Shown here one piece after another: positions 1 to 8,685 of a stretch of 33,092 nucleotides of DNA. The stretch lies in NCBI RefSeq assembly GCF_001668675.1, contig NZ_LZKQ01000211.1, positions 1 through 33,092 on the forward strand, read 5' to 3'. Position 1 is the first letter of the stretch. Each line of letters begins with the position of its first letter. Below the pieces are notes generated by a model. It was not told the origin of the DNA and searched no databases. It saw only the letters and a program-made list of their open reading frames with translations. The DNA comes from Mycobacterium asiaticum. Lineage in GTDB: Bacteria > Actinomycetota > Actinomycetes > Mycobacteriales > Mycobacteriaceae. A program made the translations under genes and the position numbers.

Positions 1-1974
1 GGGGCCGGCGGTCTACTGGGCGGGGGCGGCAACGGCGGTAACGGCGGACTCAGCCCGAACACCGTCGGTGGTACCGGCGCCGCGAACGGCACCGGCGGCG
101 CCGGCGGGGCCGGCGGCAACGGCGGTCTGCTCGGCGGATTCCTCGGTTCCGGCGGTGGCAACGGCGGCACGGGTGGTGCCGGCTTCGTCTCGGGCGGTCA
201 TGGTGGGGCCGGTGGCAACGGCGGACTGATCGCCGGGTTCGGCGGGTCGGGCGGCGACGGCGGGGCCGCAACCCACGTCCTTCAGGCCGGCGGAAACGGT
301 GGCACCGGCGGAAACGGTGGCAACGGCGGACTGCTTTTCGGGGCCGGTGGCGCGGGCGGCGACGGCGGATACAGCCCAATCCAGGGTGTCGGGGGTAGCG
401 GCGGCAATGGCGGGAACGCGGGATTGTTCTTCTCCAGCGGCGGCGCCGGCGGCACCGGCGGCTTCGGCGACGACGGCGGCGGCAAGGGTGGAGCCGGGGG
501 CAACGCCGGGTTCATCGGTAACGGTGGAGTGGGTGGCGCCGGCGGCATGGCCGAAACAGTGTCTGGCGGCGGTGGTGGCGCCGGAGGCTACGGCGGCCTG
601 TTGCTGGGGAATGGCGGGGCGGGAGGTACCGCGGGCCTGGGCGGCAACGTCCTGCCCGTCTCCGGTGGCGCCGGCGGCAACGCCTTCCTGATCGGCAACG
701 GCGGCAACGGCGGCGTCGGGAATGTGCTGGGCCTTGGCGGCGCCAGCGGAGTGCTGCTGGGACTGGACGGTTTCAACGCTCCGGCCAGTACCTCGCAGTG
801 GCACACCTTCCAGCAGAACGCGCTCAACGCGCTGAACGCACCCAGCCAGTTGCTGACCGGGCGCCCGTTGATCGGCAATGGCGCACCAGGGGCCTACGGG
901 TCGGGCGCCAGTGGGGGTGGCGGCGGCTGGTTGTTGGGTGACGGCGGCGCGGGTGGCTCGGCCGGCACGCTCGGCCAGAGCGGCGGAAATGGCGGAGCCG
1001 CCGGGCTTTTCGGCACCGGAGGATCCGGCGGACCGGGCCAATTCTCGTCGGGCTTGGCCGGTGCAGGCGCCGGCGGGGCCGGTGGAGCCGGAGGCTGGCT
1101 GCTCGGTAACGGCGGCGTCGGTGGCACCGGCGGGACCGGAGTGGTGGACGGGCTTGCCGGCGCCGGCGGAATCGGTGGCGGCGGTGGGTTGTTCGGCGCG
1201 GGCGGCGGCGGTGGCGTCGGCGGATTCAGCGAGGACGGCACCGCCGGGACCGGTGGGCGGGGCGGCAATGGCGGTCTGCTGGCCGGGCTCGCGGGCGCAG
1301 GTGGCGGGGACGGCGGGACCGGCGGGAACGGCCTGTTCAACGGCGGCGCCGGCGGTGCCGGGGGCAACGCGGGCCTGCTGGGCGGGCCGGGCGGCGCGGG
1401 AGGCGCCGGAGGTGTCGGTGGGTTCAGCGCGATCGGACCCGGCAACGGTGGCGCCGGAGGGGCCGGGGGCAACGGCGGAACGCTGTTCGGCAACGGCGGC
1501 GCCGGGGGTAGCGGCGGGTTCGGCCAGTTCGGCACGGGCGGCACCGGCGGAAACGGCGGCATTTCCGGGTTGCTGATGTCCGGCGGCGACGGCGGCACCG
1601 GCGGCGAAGGAACGTTCGGCGGCAACGGCGGCGCGGGCGGCAGCGCGACCCTGCTCGGCTGCGGCGGCGCCGGGGGAACCGGTGGCTCGAGCGGCGCGTC
1701 GCTTCCTGGTAACTCCGGCACGGCAGGCAACGGCGGCAACGGCGGTAGGGCCGGCGCGCTGATAGGAATCGGCGGCGCGGGCGGCGCCGGTGGCCAGAGC
1801 CCCGCGGTCGGCGGCGGGGGCGGCAACACCGTGCTCAGCGGCAACGGCGGCAACGCCGTGCTGATCGGCGTGGGCGGCAATGGCGGCAACAGCGGCACCC
1901 CGCTCTACCTCGGCGGTAGTGGCGGCGTCGGCGGCGTACTGCTGGGACGGAACGGGTCGGACGGGTTGCCGTAG
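1..1974 (+). CDS. PE_PGRS family protein, C-terminal part (5' end outside window)
   Basis: The frame is open from base 1 to the TAG at 1972-1974, so at least 657 codons are present and the N-terminal PE domain lies upstream of the window. The product is almost entirely Gly-Gly-Ala / Gly-Gly-Asn triplet repeats (GGAGG, GNGG), the hallmark of the mycobacterial PGRS domain. It ends in [11 protein letters not shown], a typical PGRS C-terminus with no extra C-terminal domain. Family knowledge: PE_PGRS proteins are exported by type VII secretion (ESX-5) and sit at or beyond the cell surface. Around codons 255-307 the repeat is interrupted by a non-repetitive segment containing GRPLIGNG, which normally follows the PE domain. 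The other reading frames are also long here because of the repeat composition and are not genes. The exact member cannot be assigned without the PE domain. Confidence 0.93.
   Translation, partial: GAGGLLGGGGNGGNGGLSPNTVGGTGAANGTGGAGGAGGNGGLLGGFLGSGGGNGGTGGAGFVSGGHGGAGGNGGLIAGFGGSGGDGGAATHVLQAGGNGGTGGNGGNGGLLFGAGGAGGDGGYSPIQGVGGSGGNGGNAGLFFSSGGAGGTGGFGDDGGGKGGAGGNAGFIGNGGVGGAGGMAETVSGGGGGAGGYGGLLLGNGGAGGTAGLGGNVLPVSGGAGGNAFLIGNGGNGGVGNVLGLGGASGVLLGLDGFNAPASTSQWHTFQQNALNALNAPSQLLTGRPLIGNGAPGAYGSGASGGGGGWLLGDGGAGGSAGTLGQSGGNGGAAGLFGTGGSGGPGQFSSGLAGAGAGGAGGAGGWLLGNGGVGGTGGTGVVDGLAGAGGIGGGGGLFGAGGGGGVGGFSEDGTAGTGGRGGNGGLLAGLAGAGGGDGGTGGNGLFNGGAGGAGGNAGLLGGPGGAGGAGGVGGFSAIGPGNGGAGGAGGNGGTLFGNGGAGGSGGFGQFGTGGTGGNGGISGLLMSGGDGGTGGEGTFGGNGGAGGSATLLGCGGAGGTGGSSGASLPGNSGTAGNGGNGGRAGALIGIGGAGGAGGQSPAVGGGGGNTVLSGNGGNAVLIGVGGNGGNSGTPLYLGGSGGVGGVLLGRNGSDGLP
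763..921 (+). other. Internal post-PE-type linker (GRPLIGNG) inside the PGRS domain
   Basis: This in-frame, non-glycine-repeat segment begins LDGFNAPAS and contains [22 protein letters not shown]. The GRPLIGNG motif, at 859-882, is the conserved sequence that usually joins the PE domain to the first PGRS repeat. Here about 250 codons of PGRS repeat precede it, so the protein has a PGRS-linker-PGRS arrangement. Similar internal linkers occur, as far as I recall, in a subset of PE_PGRS proteins. It could be a functional second anchor segment or the scar of recombination between two PE_PGRS genes. Confidence 0.7.
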
Positions 1975-2073
1975 CCCTGCTGGAACACCTCGGCAAGCCG
2001 AAGCACTCTTCATTTGCACGCTTCGCGCACCCAAACCATTAGCCTTATGCCTGGCACGCCACCGCGTACTCGG

Positions 2074-2096
2074 GTCCGACGCCTCCACCGTCGGGC
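2074..2096 (+). terminator. Hairpin between PE_PGRS gene and pknE
   Basis: GTCCGACG at 2074-2081 pairs with CGTCGGGC at 2089-2096 across a 7-base loop, giving an 8-bp stem with one G-T pair. It lies about 100 bp after the PE_PGRS stop and 56 bp before the pknE start. No T-tract follows. It could end the PE_PGRS transcript or be a structure in the pknE leader; the sequence does not decide. Confidence 0.35.
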
Positions 2097-2152
2097 GCGT
2101 GCAGGTGCTTCCGGTCGGTTAGCCGCGCGAAAGGCGGGTGAAGGAGTCGGCG

Positions 2153-3964
2153 ATGGGTGACACGACCGAGGGTTCGCGGGAAGGCACGCAGTTCGGACCA
2201 TATCTGTTGCGACGCTTGGTGGGTCGCGGCGGCATGGGCGACGTCTACGAGGCCGAGGACACAGTCCGGGAGCGGGTCGTCGCCCTCAAGCTCATGTCGC
2301 AAACGCTGTCGCAGGATCCCGTTTTCCGGACGCGGATGCAGCGCGAGGCCCGCACCGCCGGCCGGTTGCAGGAACCGCACGTCGTACCGATCCACGACTA
2401 CGGCGAGATCGACGGCCAGCTGTATGTGGACATGCGCCTGATCGACGGCAAGGACCTCGCCGCCCTGCTGAAGCGCTATGGCCCGCTCACCCCGCCCCGC
2501 GCGGTCGCCGTGGTGCGTCAGATCGGTTCGGCACTCGACGCGGCGCACGCCGCCGGCGTGACGCACCGCGACGTCAAACCGGAAAACATCCTGGTCAGCG
2601 CCGACGACTTCGCCTATCTCGTCGACTTCGGGATCGCCAGCGCCGGCACCGACGAGAAGCTCACGCAACTCGGCAGCACGGTGGGCACGCTCTACTACAT
2701 GGCGCCGGAGCGCTTCGGCGAGACCGAAGTGACCTATCGGGCCGACATCTACGCGCTGGCTTGTGTCTTGTACGAGTGCCTGGTCGGAACCCCGCCCTTC
2801 CGTGGCGACCAGCTGGCCGTCATGGGCGCGCACCTGAACCAGCCACCACCGCGGCCCAGCGTCGCGCGTCCGGGCATCCCAGCCGCCTTCGACGAGGTGA
2901 TCGCCCGTGGAATGGCCAAGGACCCGGTAGACCGCTATCCCACCTGCAGCGACCTGTCGGCGGCGGCCTACGCCGCCCTGGCCACACCGGACCAGGACCG
3001 CGCCAGCGACATTCTGCAGCGCAGTCAGGTGGCGCAGGTGCCGCCGTCCTTCGCGGGGCAGGCACCCAGCGGGTTCGTGCCCCCGCCGGGGCCGCCGCAA
3101 GGCTGGTCCACCCCGTCGTCGTTCGCGGGCATGCCGCCCGGGGGGCCTTCGAGTGGCCCACTGCCGGCGCAGTGGCCGGGCACCCAGGGCTGGGGCGGCG
3201 CACCCCCGGGGACCGTCGGCACGCCGCCGTGGGGCCAGCAGCAAGCCCGTCCCACCAAGCTGCTGCGCAAACCCTGGTTCTGGGCGGGGCTGACGATCGC
3301 CGTCATCGTGGCGGTGGTGGGCGGGGTGATCATCGGCTTCTCGCCGCGTCGGGAATCACCGCAGCCGCCCAAATCCTCCACAGCGGCGCCGGCCGCGGAC
3401 GCGGTCACGTTGAACGTCCTCAATGACGGTGTGTTCGTTGGCAGTTCCGCTGCGGTCGCGACGATCGACGTCTTCAACGAACCGATCTGTCCGCCGTGCG
3501 GCGCCTTCATCAGGTCCTACGCCGGCGACATCGATGCCGCGGTGGCGAACAAGAAGCTCGCGGTTCGCTACCACCTGCTGAACTTTCTCGACGACCAGTC
3601 GCATACCAAGAACTACTCGACCAGGGCCGTGGCAGCCTCCTATTGTGTTGCGGGCCAGAACGACCCGAAGGTGTACACCAATTTCTATTCCGCGCTGTTC
3701 GGCAGCGACTTCCAGCCGCAGGAGGGTGCCGCCTCGGATAGGACCGACGCCGAGCTGGCGCGGCTGGCGCAGTCCGTCGGGGCGAACACCAACGCGACCA
3801 ACTGCATCAAATCGGGAATGGACCTCGGTACCGCACAAATCAAGGCGAACAATTCCAGCGCGACCCTGGCCGGGTTCAATGCCCAGGGCACGCCGTTCGT
3901 ATGGGACGGCACCGGCGGGGTGGACCTACAGAATCCGAACTGGCTCACCAAGTTGATCGGCTGA
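2153..3964 (+). CDS. pknE: Transmembrane Ser/Thr protein kinase PknE with extracellular thioredoxin-like domain
   Basis: The intracellular kinase domain (about residues 15-280) has the glycine loop GRGGMGDVY, ATP lysine K46 (VALK), catalytic HRDVKPEN with D140, the DFG motif at D158, and activation-loop threonines T171, T176 and T179. A Pro/Gly-rich juxtamembrane linker follows, then one membrane segment (about 375-397). The extracytoplasmic domain is DsbA/DsbG-like with the redox motif CPPC (C446, C449). This architecture is specific to PknE, and long stretches match my memory of Rv1743. The reading frame allows a GTG at 2138, but AAGGAG at 2141-2146 lies six bases before the ATG at 2153 and the resulting N-terminus resembles the known one, so 2153 is chosen. 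At 603 aa it is longer than the M. tuberculosis protein (about 566), mainly in the linker. Known role: signalling during nitrosative stress and host-cell survival. Confidence 0.95.
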   Translation: MGDTTEGSREGTQFGPYLLRRLVGRGGMGDVYEAEDTVRERVVALKLMSQTLSQDPVFRTRMQREARTAGRLQEPHVVPIHDYGEIDGQLYVDMRLIDGKDLAALLKRYGPLTPPRAVAVVRQIGSALDAAHAAGVTHRDVKPENILVSADDFAYLVDFGIASAGTDEKLTQLGSTVGTLYYMAPERFGETEVTYRADIYALACVLYECLVGTPPFRGDQLAVMGAHLNQPPPRPSVARPGIPAAFDEVIARGMAKDPVDRYPTCSDLSAAAYAALATPDQDRASDILQRSQVAQVPPSFAGQAPSGFVPPPGPPQGWSTPSSFAGMPPGGPSSGPLPAQWPGTQGWGGAPPGTVGTPPWGQQQARPTKLLRKPWFWAGLTIAVIVAVVGGVIIGFSPRRESPQPPKSSTAAPAADAVTLNVLNDGVFVGSSAAVATIDVFNEPICPPCGAFIRSYAGDIDAAVANKKLAVRYHLLNFLDDQSHTKNYSTRAVAASYCVAGQNDPKVYTNFYSALFGSDFQPQEGAASDRTDAELARLAQSVGANTNATNCIKSGMDLGTAQIKANNSSATLAGFNAQGTPFVWDGTGGVDLQNPNWLTKLIG

Positions 3965-3969
3965 CTGCA

Positions 3970-4455
3970 ATGAGCGAACGCATCGAGATCGACCGCACCA
4001 TCGCCGCGCCGGCAGCGGATATCTTCGCGGTGCTATGCGACCCGCAGGGCCATGTGGCGATCGACTCGTCGGGAATGTTGCAGGACGCCGAAGGCCAGCC
4101 GGTGGCCGCCGTCGGTGACACCTTTGTGGTCCACATGGATCGGGAAGCGCTGAACGATTACCCGCAGTTGGGCAAATACGACGTCACGGTCGAGATCTCG
4201 GAGTTCGACCGCGATCGGTTGATCGCATGGACCATTCTCGGCCAGCTCCGGCCGCAAATCGGTCACATCTACGGTTACCGGCTACAGCCGACTCAGGACG
4301 GCGCGGCCACCGTGGTCACGTCGTTCTACGACTGGTCCAACATCGACCCCACCTGGCGCGAAGCCGGGATCTTCCCGGTCATCTCCGAAGGCGCGCTGCG
4401 GGCCACGCTCGGCATCCTGGACCGCACCGTGCGGCGCGGGTACCCGCGCCGGTAA
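3970..4455 (+). CDS. SRPBCC (START/Bet v1-like) ligand-binding family protein
   Basis: A 161-aa protein with the typical N-terminal first strand of the polyketide cyclase/SRPBCC family (ERIEIDRTIAAPAADIFAVL). A strand-rich body follows, and the end has the family's long C-terminal helix (SEGALRATLGILDRTVRR). The fold forms a deep hydrophobic pocket for lipids or other small molecules; the ligand cannot be predicted. The ATG at 3970 lies five bases after the pknE stop with no independent ribosome binding site, suggesting translational coupling to the kinase. The frame stays open upstream to 3901, but that part overlaps pknE and does not look like SRPBCC sequence. A link to PknE signalling rests on gene position only. 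Confidence 0.85.
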   Translation: MSERIEIDRTIAAPAADIFAVLCDPQGHVAIDSSGMLQDAEGQPVAAVGDTFVVHMDREALNDYPQLGKYDVTVEISEFDRDRLIAWTILGQLRPQIGHIYGYRLQPTQDGAATVVTSFYDWSNIDPTWREAGIFPVISEGALRATLGILDRTVRRGYPRR

Positions 4456-4515
4456 CCGGCTCGCCGGGGCCGGGGTTGCCGGGTCCTGTCAGAGGCGTTC
4501 GGTAGGGTCCCTCGG

Positions 4516-6846
4516 GTGACTCCCACAGCCAGCATCAAACCCGTAAATGCCCGTCTCGCTGAGGAACTCGCGATCGCCGAGGCCCAGGTGGCCGCGGCCG
4601 TCAAGCTGCTCGACGACGGCGCCACCGTCCCGTTCATCGCCCGCTACCGCAAGGAGGCGACCGGCAGCCTCGACGACGGGCAGCTTCGTCACCTCGAGGA
4701 GCGGTTGCGGTATCTGCGGGAACTCGACGAGCGGCGCGCTGCGGTGCTGGCCTCGATCAAAGAACAGGGCAAGCTCACCGACGAGTTGCGCGGCGCCTTG
4801 ATCGCCGCCGACACCAAGGCGCGCGTCGAGGACATCTATCTGCCCTACAAGCCCAAGCGGCGGACCAAGGCACAGATCGCCCGGGAAGCGGGCCTGGAGC
4901 CACTGGCCGACCGACTGATCGCCGACTCGACGCTGACGCCGGAAACCGCTGCCGGGGAATTTGTCGGCGCCGCCGTCGCCGACACCGCCGCCGCGCTGGA
5001 GGGCGCCCGGCACATCCTCATCGAGCGCGCCGCCGAGAACGCGGAGCTGGTCGGCTCGGTCCGTGAGACGTTCTGGGCCAAGGCTCGCCTGCGCACCGGA
5101 CCGGTCTCCGCCGAAATCGCGAAAAGCGCTGCTGGGCAGAAGTTCCGGGATTATTTCGAGTACACCGAATCGGTGCGGGACATGCCCTCGCACCGGGTGC
5201 TGGCGATCCTGCGCGGCGAGAAGGAGAAGGTGCTGGCCTGCAATTTCGACGGCGGCCCCGACGGGGAGTACGAGGTGATGATCGCGCGCGGCCTCGGCAT
5301 CGACCTGGCCCGGCCCGCCGATCGCCACCCAGCCCAGCGCTGGCTGACCACCACGGTCAGCTTCGCCTGGCGCACCAGGCTGATGTTCTCCGCGACCGTC
5401 GATGCCCGGGTCCGGTTGCGGCAGCGGGCCGAAGAGGAAGCCGTTGCGGTATTCGCGCAGAACCTCAAAGACCTGTTGCTGGCCGCACCCGCCGGCGCCC
5501 GCCCGACGCTCGGCCTCGACCCGGGCTTCCGGACCGGTGTCAAGGTCGCCGTGGTCGACGGCACCGGCAAGGTGGTGGACACCTGCGCGATCTACCCACA
5601 TCAGCCGCAGCGCCAATGGGATGCGGCCAAGGCGACCCTCGCCGCGCTCATCGCCCGGCACAATATCGAGCTGATCGCCATCGGCAACGGCACCGCGTCA
5701 CGCGAAACCGACGCGCTGGCAAGCGAATTGATCGCCGACATCCGGGCGGCCGGGGGACCGGCGAGCGCCCCCGTCAAAGTGCTGGTGAGCGAAGCCGGCG
5801 CATCAGTCTATTCCGCTTCGGCGTATGCGGCGCACGAGCTACCGCGCCTCGACGTCACCCTGCGCGGTGCCGTTTCCATCGCCAGGCGCCTACAGGATCC
5901 GCTGGCCGAATTGGTCAAGATCGAGCCCAAATCGATCGGCGTGGGTCAATATCAACACGACGTGACGCCGGGCATCCTCGCCCGAAGCTTGGACGCCGTC
6001 GTCGAGGACGCGGTGAACGCGGTGGGCGTCGACGTCAATACCGCGTCCGTCCCGCTGCTGTCGCGGGTATCGGGCATCTCGGAATCCTTGGCCGAGGCCA
6101 TCGTGGCCTACCGCGACAGCACCGGGCCGTTCGCCAGCCGCGGTGCCCTGCTCGACGTTCCTCGGTTGGGGCCCAAGGCTTTCGAGCAGTGCGCGGGCTT
6201 CCTGCGGGTCCGTGACGGCGACGACCCGCTGGATGCCTCCGGTGTGCACCCCGAGGCCTATCCGGTGGTCCGGCGCATGCTGGACCGCAGCGGTCTCACG
6301 CTGGCCGAGATCATCGGTGATCAGCGCGCGCTGCGGAAGCTGCGGCCCGCCGACTTCGCCGACGACACGTTCGGTGTGCCGACCGTCACCGATATCCTCG
6401 CCGAGCTGGAAAAGCCCGGCCGCGACCCCCGGCCCGCGTTCACCTCGGCGACGTTCGCGGCCGGGGTGCAGAAGATCACCGACCTCAAGCCCGGCATGGT
6501 GCTGGAAGGCGTGGTGACCAACGTGGCCGCATTCGGTGCCTTCGTCGACATCGGGGTGCACCAGGACGGCCTGGTGCACGTCTCCGCAATGGCCGACCGC
6601 TACGTGTCGGATCCGCATGATGTCGTGCGGTCCGGGCAAGTGGTGCGGGTGCGCGTCACCGACGTCGACGTGGAACGTCAGCGCATCGGATTGACCCTGC
6701 GGCTACAGGACCGGGCGCCGCGCGACCAGCGCAAGGACCGGTCGCCCGCACCGCGGGCACGCGGCAACCACACCGGCCGCCGGGAAGCTGCCCCGGCGGG
6801 CAACTCGATGGCTCAGGCGCTGCGCGACGCGGGCTTTGGGAGATAG
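4516..6846 (+). CDS. tex: Tex-family RNA-binding transcription accessory protein
   Basis: A 776-aa protein with the full Tex/Spt6-like domain order. The N-terminal helical domain includes VPFIARYRKEATGSLDD near residue 35. A YqgF/RNase H-like domain starts near residue 332 (GLDPGFRTGVKVAVVD). A helix-hairpin-helix pair lies near 515-575 (SGISESLAEAIVAYR; DVPRLGPKAFEQCAGFLR). An S1 RNA-binding domain spans about 658-735 (GMVLEGVVTNVAAFGAFVD). The tail is basic and probably disordered. Tex proteins bind nucleic acids and affect transcription and stress tolerance. The start is a GTG at 4516, 60 bp after the SRPBCC stop, with only a weak upstream GGTAGGG. The stop codon lies inside a 12-bp tandem repeat. 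Confidence 0.95.
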   Translation: MTPTASIKPVNARLAEELAIAEAQVAAAVKLLDDGATVPFIARYRKEATGSLDDGQLRHLEERLRYLRELDERRAAVLASIKEQGKLTDELRGALIAADTKARVEDIYLPYKPKRRTKAQIAREAGLEPLADRLIADSTLTPETAAGEFVGAAVADTAAALEGARHILIERAAENAELVGSVRETFWAKARLRTGPVSAEIAKSAAGQKFRDYFEYTESVRDMPSHRVLAILRGEKEKVLACNFDGGPDGEYEVMIARGLGIDLARPADRHPAQRWLTTTVSFAWRTRLMFSATVDARVRLRQRAEEEAVAVFAQNLKDLLLAAPAGARPTLGLDPGFRTGVKVAVVDGTGKVVDTCAIYPHQPQRQWDAAKATLAALIARHNIELIAIGNGTASRETDALASELIADIRAAGGPASAPVKVLVSEAGASVYSASAYAAHELPRLDVTLRGAVSIARRLQDPLAELVKIEPKSIGVGQYQHDVTPGILARSLDAVVEDAVNAVGVDVNTASVPLLSRVSGISESLAEAIVAYRDSTGPFASRGALLDVPRLGPKAFEQCAGFLRVRDGDDPLDASGVHPEAYPVVRRMLDRSGLTLAEIIGDQRALRKLRPADFADDTFGVPTVTDILAELEKPGRDPRPAFTSATFAAGVQKITDLKPGMVLEGVVTNVAAFGAFVDIGVHQDGLVHVSAMADRYVSDPHDVVRSGQVVRVRVTDVDVERQRIGLTLRLQDRAPRDQRKDRSPAPRARGNHTGRREAAPAGNSMAQALRDAGFGR

Positions 6847-6873
6847 GAGGGCAGATAGGAGGGGAGATAGACG
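6841..6873. repeat. 12-bp tandem repeat over the tex stop codon
   Basis: The unit AGATAGGAGGGC is followed by AGATAGGAGGGG and a partial third copy beginning AGATAG. The first copy supplies the last sense codon and the TAG stop of tex. Because the unit is 12 bp, each further copy again gives an in-frame TAG, and each carries a GGAGG that resembles a ribosome binding site. No start codon lies close enough to use these sites. It is a candidate length-variable locus. Confidence 0.75.
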
Positions 6874-6947
6874 CACAGAACCCGCTGGTGGGCGGGTCGG
6901 GTAGTACTACTCATTCGGCGCGGCCCGTCGATCGGCATGCTGGTCGA

Positions 6948-8297
6948 ATGCCCCTCGCTACCTCCACTGCCACGGGCGTGCCCGGTCCCGCCTCGAACGA
7001 CGCCGCCGCCCGCCCGCGTGACCGAGCCGTCGACGTCGCACGGCTGACCGCCCTGGTCGTCGTGATGTTCGGCCACTGTGCGCTGCTGCTCGGCACCATT
7101 GACGCCGGCGGCGTGCGGATCGGCAATCTGCTTGGTGCGATGCCGGCGATCGCGCCGGTGACCTGGATCGTGCAGGTGATGCCGTTGTTCTTCCTGGCCG
7201 GCGGCGCCGCGGGTGCCTATGGCTGGCACCCGGGCGCGGCCTGGGGTTCGTGGCTGTTCAGCCGCGCGCAGCGGTTGTGCCGCCCGGTGTTCTGGTACCT
7301 CGCGGCGTGGACGGTCGCGCTGCTGGTGGTGCGCGAAACCGTTGGGGAGGAATCGGCGGCGGACCTCGGCCGCGAATGTGTGGCGCTGCTGTGGTTTCTC
7401 GGCGTGTACCTGGTGGTGCTGGCGTTCGTGCCGGCGCTGACCCGGTTGCGTACCGGGCGTGCGGTCGCCCTGACCCTGGGCGGCCTGCTCGGCCTGGCCG
7501 CCGCGGTCGACGGGATCCGATTCGCCGTGGGCACAGCCGAATCAGGGGTGGCCAACTTCCTGATCGTGTGGCTGATTCCGGTGGTGATCGGTGTCGCATA
7601 TGCGCGCGGACTGGTCGGTGTGCGTGCCGCCGTCGTCGCGGCCGTCGGTGCGTTCACGGGCCAGGTGCTGCTGGCGGTTGCCGGCGCGTACGAGGTCTCG
7701 CTGGTGGTGACCGGCGCGGAGCGCATGTCGAATGTGGCCCCGCCGACGCTGTTGCTGGCCCTGCACTGCACCTGGATGTCGTGTGCGTTCGTGGCTGTTG
7801 CGGCCCCGATTCGGCAGTGGGCGGCGAGGCCGTGGGTCTGGCACGTCGTCGCCGTGGGCAACGGGGGAGCGATGACGTTGTATCTGTGGCACATCCCGGC
7901 GATCGCCCTGTCGGCTGTCGGCCTGCACGCGGTCGGCCTGGACGCCTACGACGTGCACGCACCGGGGTTCTGGGGCCTGCTCGGGTTGCGGGCAGTGGTG
8001 TTCGCCGTCGTCATGGCAGTGTTGTTCCGGCTGCTCTCTCCGCTCGAGCACCGACGGCTGCCCTGGTGGGATGGCCCGATCCGCCCCGCCGGGCCCCGGA
8101 CGGCAGTTGCGGGTGTGCTGGTGTGTGTCGCAGGGGTTTTGGTGGTGCTGCTCGCCAAGCAGGGGATGACCGGTGTCGCCGGGTGGACGGCATTGGCCTG
8201 CTTTGTGGCCGCGGCGGCGTCGGCCCGCGCCGCGATCAGCCCCGGGCCATCGCGGAATCCGGTGCGGCCCAGTCGGTCGACACCTTCCGGTGCTTGA
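6948..8297 (+). CDS. Integral membrane acyltransferase (acyltransferase-3 family)
   Basis: A 449-aa protein with about ten hydrophobic segments. The first begins after a 30-residue cytoplasmic N-terminus and carries VVVMFGHCALLLG, in the place of the family's conserved N-terminal histidine. Later motifs include QVMPLFFLAGG and YLWHIPAIAL, both typical of the acyltransferase-3 (OafA-like) group. Members move acyl groups, often O-acetyl or succinyl, onto sugars or lipids at the cell envelope; the substrate here is unknown. The ATG at 6948 is preferred over an in-frame upstream start at 6888 because it gives a normal short N-terminus; no strong ribosome binding site is visible. The last 62 bp overlap the opposite-strand SnoaL-like gene. 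Confidence 0.85.
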   Translation: MPLATSTATGVPGPASNDAAARPRDRAVDVARLTALVVVMFGHCALLLGTIDAGGVRIGNLLGAMPAIAPVTWIVQVMPLFFLAGGAAGAYGWHPGAAWGSWLFSRAQRLCRPVFWYLAAWTVALLVVRETVGEESAADLGRECVALLWFLGVYLVVLAFVPALTRLRTGRAVALTLGGLLGLAAAVDGIRFAVGTAESGVANFLIVWLIPVVIGVAYARGLVGVRAAVVAAVGAFTGQVLLAVAGAYEVSLVVTGAERMSNVAPPTLLLALHCTWMSCAFVAVAAPIRQWAARPWVWHVVAVGNGGAMTLYLWHIPAIALSAVGLHAVGLDAYDVHAPGFWGLLGLRAVVFAVVMAVLFRLLSPLEHRRLPWWDGPIRPAGPRTAVAGVLVCVAGVLVVLLAKQGMTGVAGWTALACFVAAAASARAAISPGPSRNPVRPSRSTPSGA

Positions 8298-8673
8298 TCA
8301 GCCACGTGTCGGCGTCGGGTACCAGGACGTCGCGGTAGCGCCCGAAGTGGTCGAGCCCGACGTGGGTCGTCACGGTGAAGTACGACGAGACGAAGGCCCG
8401 CTCCGGCGTCAGCCCGGTGAACAACACGTTGGTCACGTTGTGCCGGACGATGGGTTTGACATCGGTGCCCGTGGCGATGCTGCCGGTGAGGCCGCCGAGG
8501 AATTTCGCGATCTCGGTGCGGCCGTGCAGTGATTGCAGCCCGCGGATTTCCAGCACACCGTCGGAACAAAAAGTCGCGGCAAGGTCGTCGACCAGGCCGG
8601 CGTCACCCGACCAGTTGTAACGTGCCAACGTGTCGCGAATCTGTTCCCGCGCAACAAGTTCCCAGATCTCCAC
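8236..8673 (-). CDS. SnoaL-like / NTF2-fold protein
   Basis: A 145-aa protein of the NTF2/SnoaL-like superfamily. The N-terminal helix REQIRDTLARYNWSGD is followed by the typical LVDDLAATFCSDGVLEI strand and turn, the HGRTEIAKFLGGL helix, and VTNVLFTGLTPERAFVSSYF. This fold contains ketosteroid isomerases, dehydratases and cyclases as well as non-enzymatic members, so the activity is not fixed by the sequence. The start is a GTG at 8673 with an AAGGAGAGG-like site just upstream that overlaps the stop codon of the preceding oxidoreductase gene, a sign of coupled translation. It is the last gene of the minus-strand operon 8236-10700. Its 3' end overlaps the acyltransferase gene by 62 bp. Confidence 0.85.
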   Translation of the reverse strand: MEIWELVAREQIRDTLARYNWSGDAGLVDDLAATFCSDGVLEIRGLQSLHGRTEIAKFLGGLTGSIATGTDVKPIVRHNVTNVLFTGLTPERAFVSSYFTVTTHVGLDHFGRYRDVLVPDADTWLIKHRKVSTDWAAPDSAMARG

Positions 8674-8685
8674 TAGCCCCTCTCC

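Noticed and set aside
1..1974. Regularly spaced repeats that could suggest CRISPR
   Set aside because: The repeats are in-frame glycine codons without unique spacers or cas genes, so this is PGRS coding sequence.
13..2088. Very long minus-strand and alternate-frame ORFs across the PE_PGRS repeat
   Set aside because: They are by-products of the GGC-rich triplet repeat, give low-complexity Pro- or Ala-rich sequence, and have no start signals or family similarity.
7250..8338. 362-codon plus-strand ORF in another frame of the acyltransferase gene
   Set aside because: Arg/Gly/Pro-rich shadow frame. The acyltransferase frame has clear membrane segments and family motifs.
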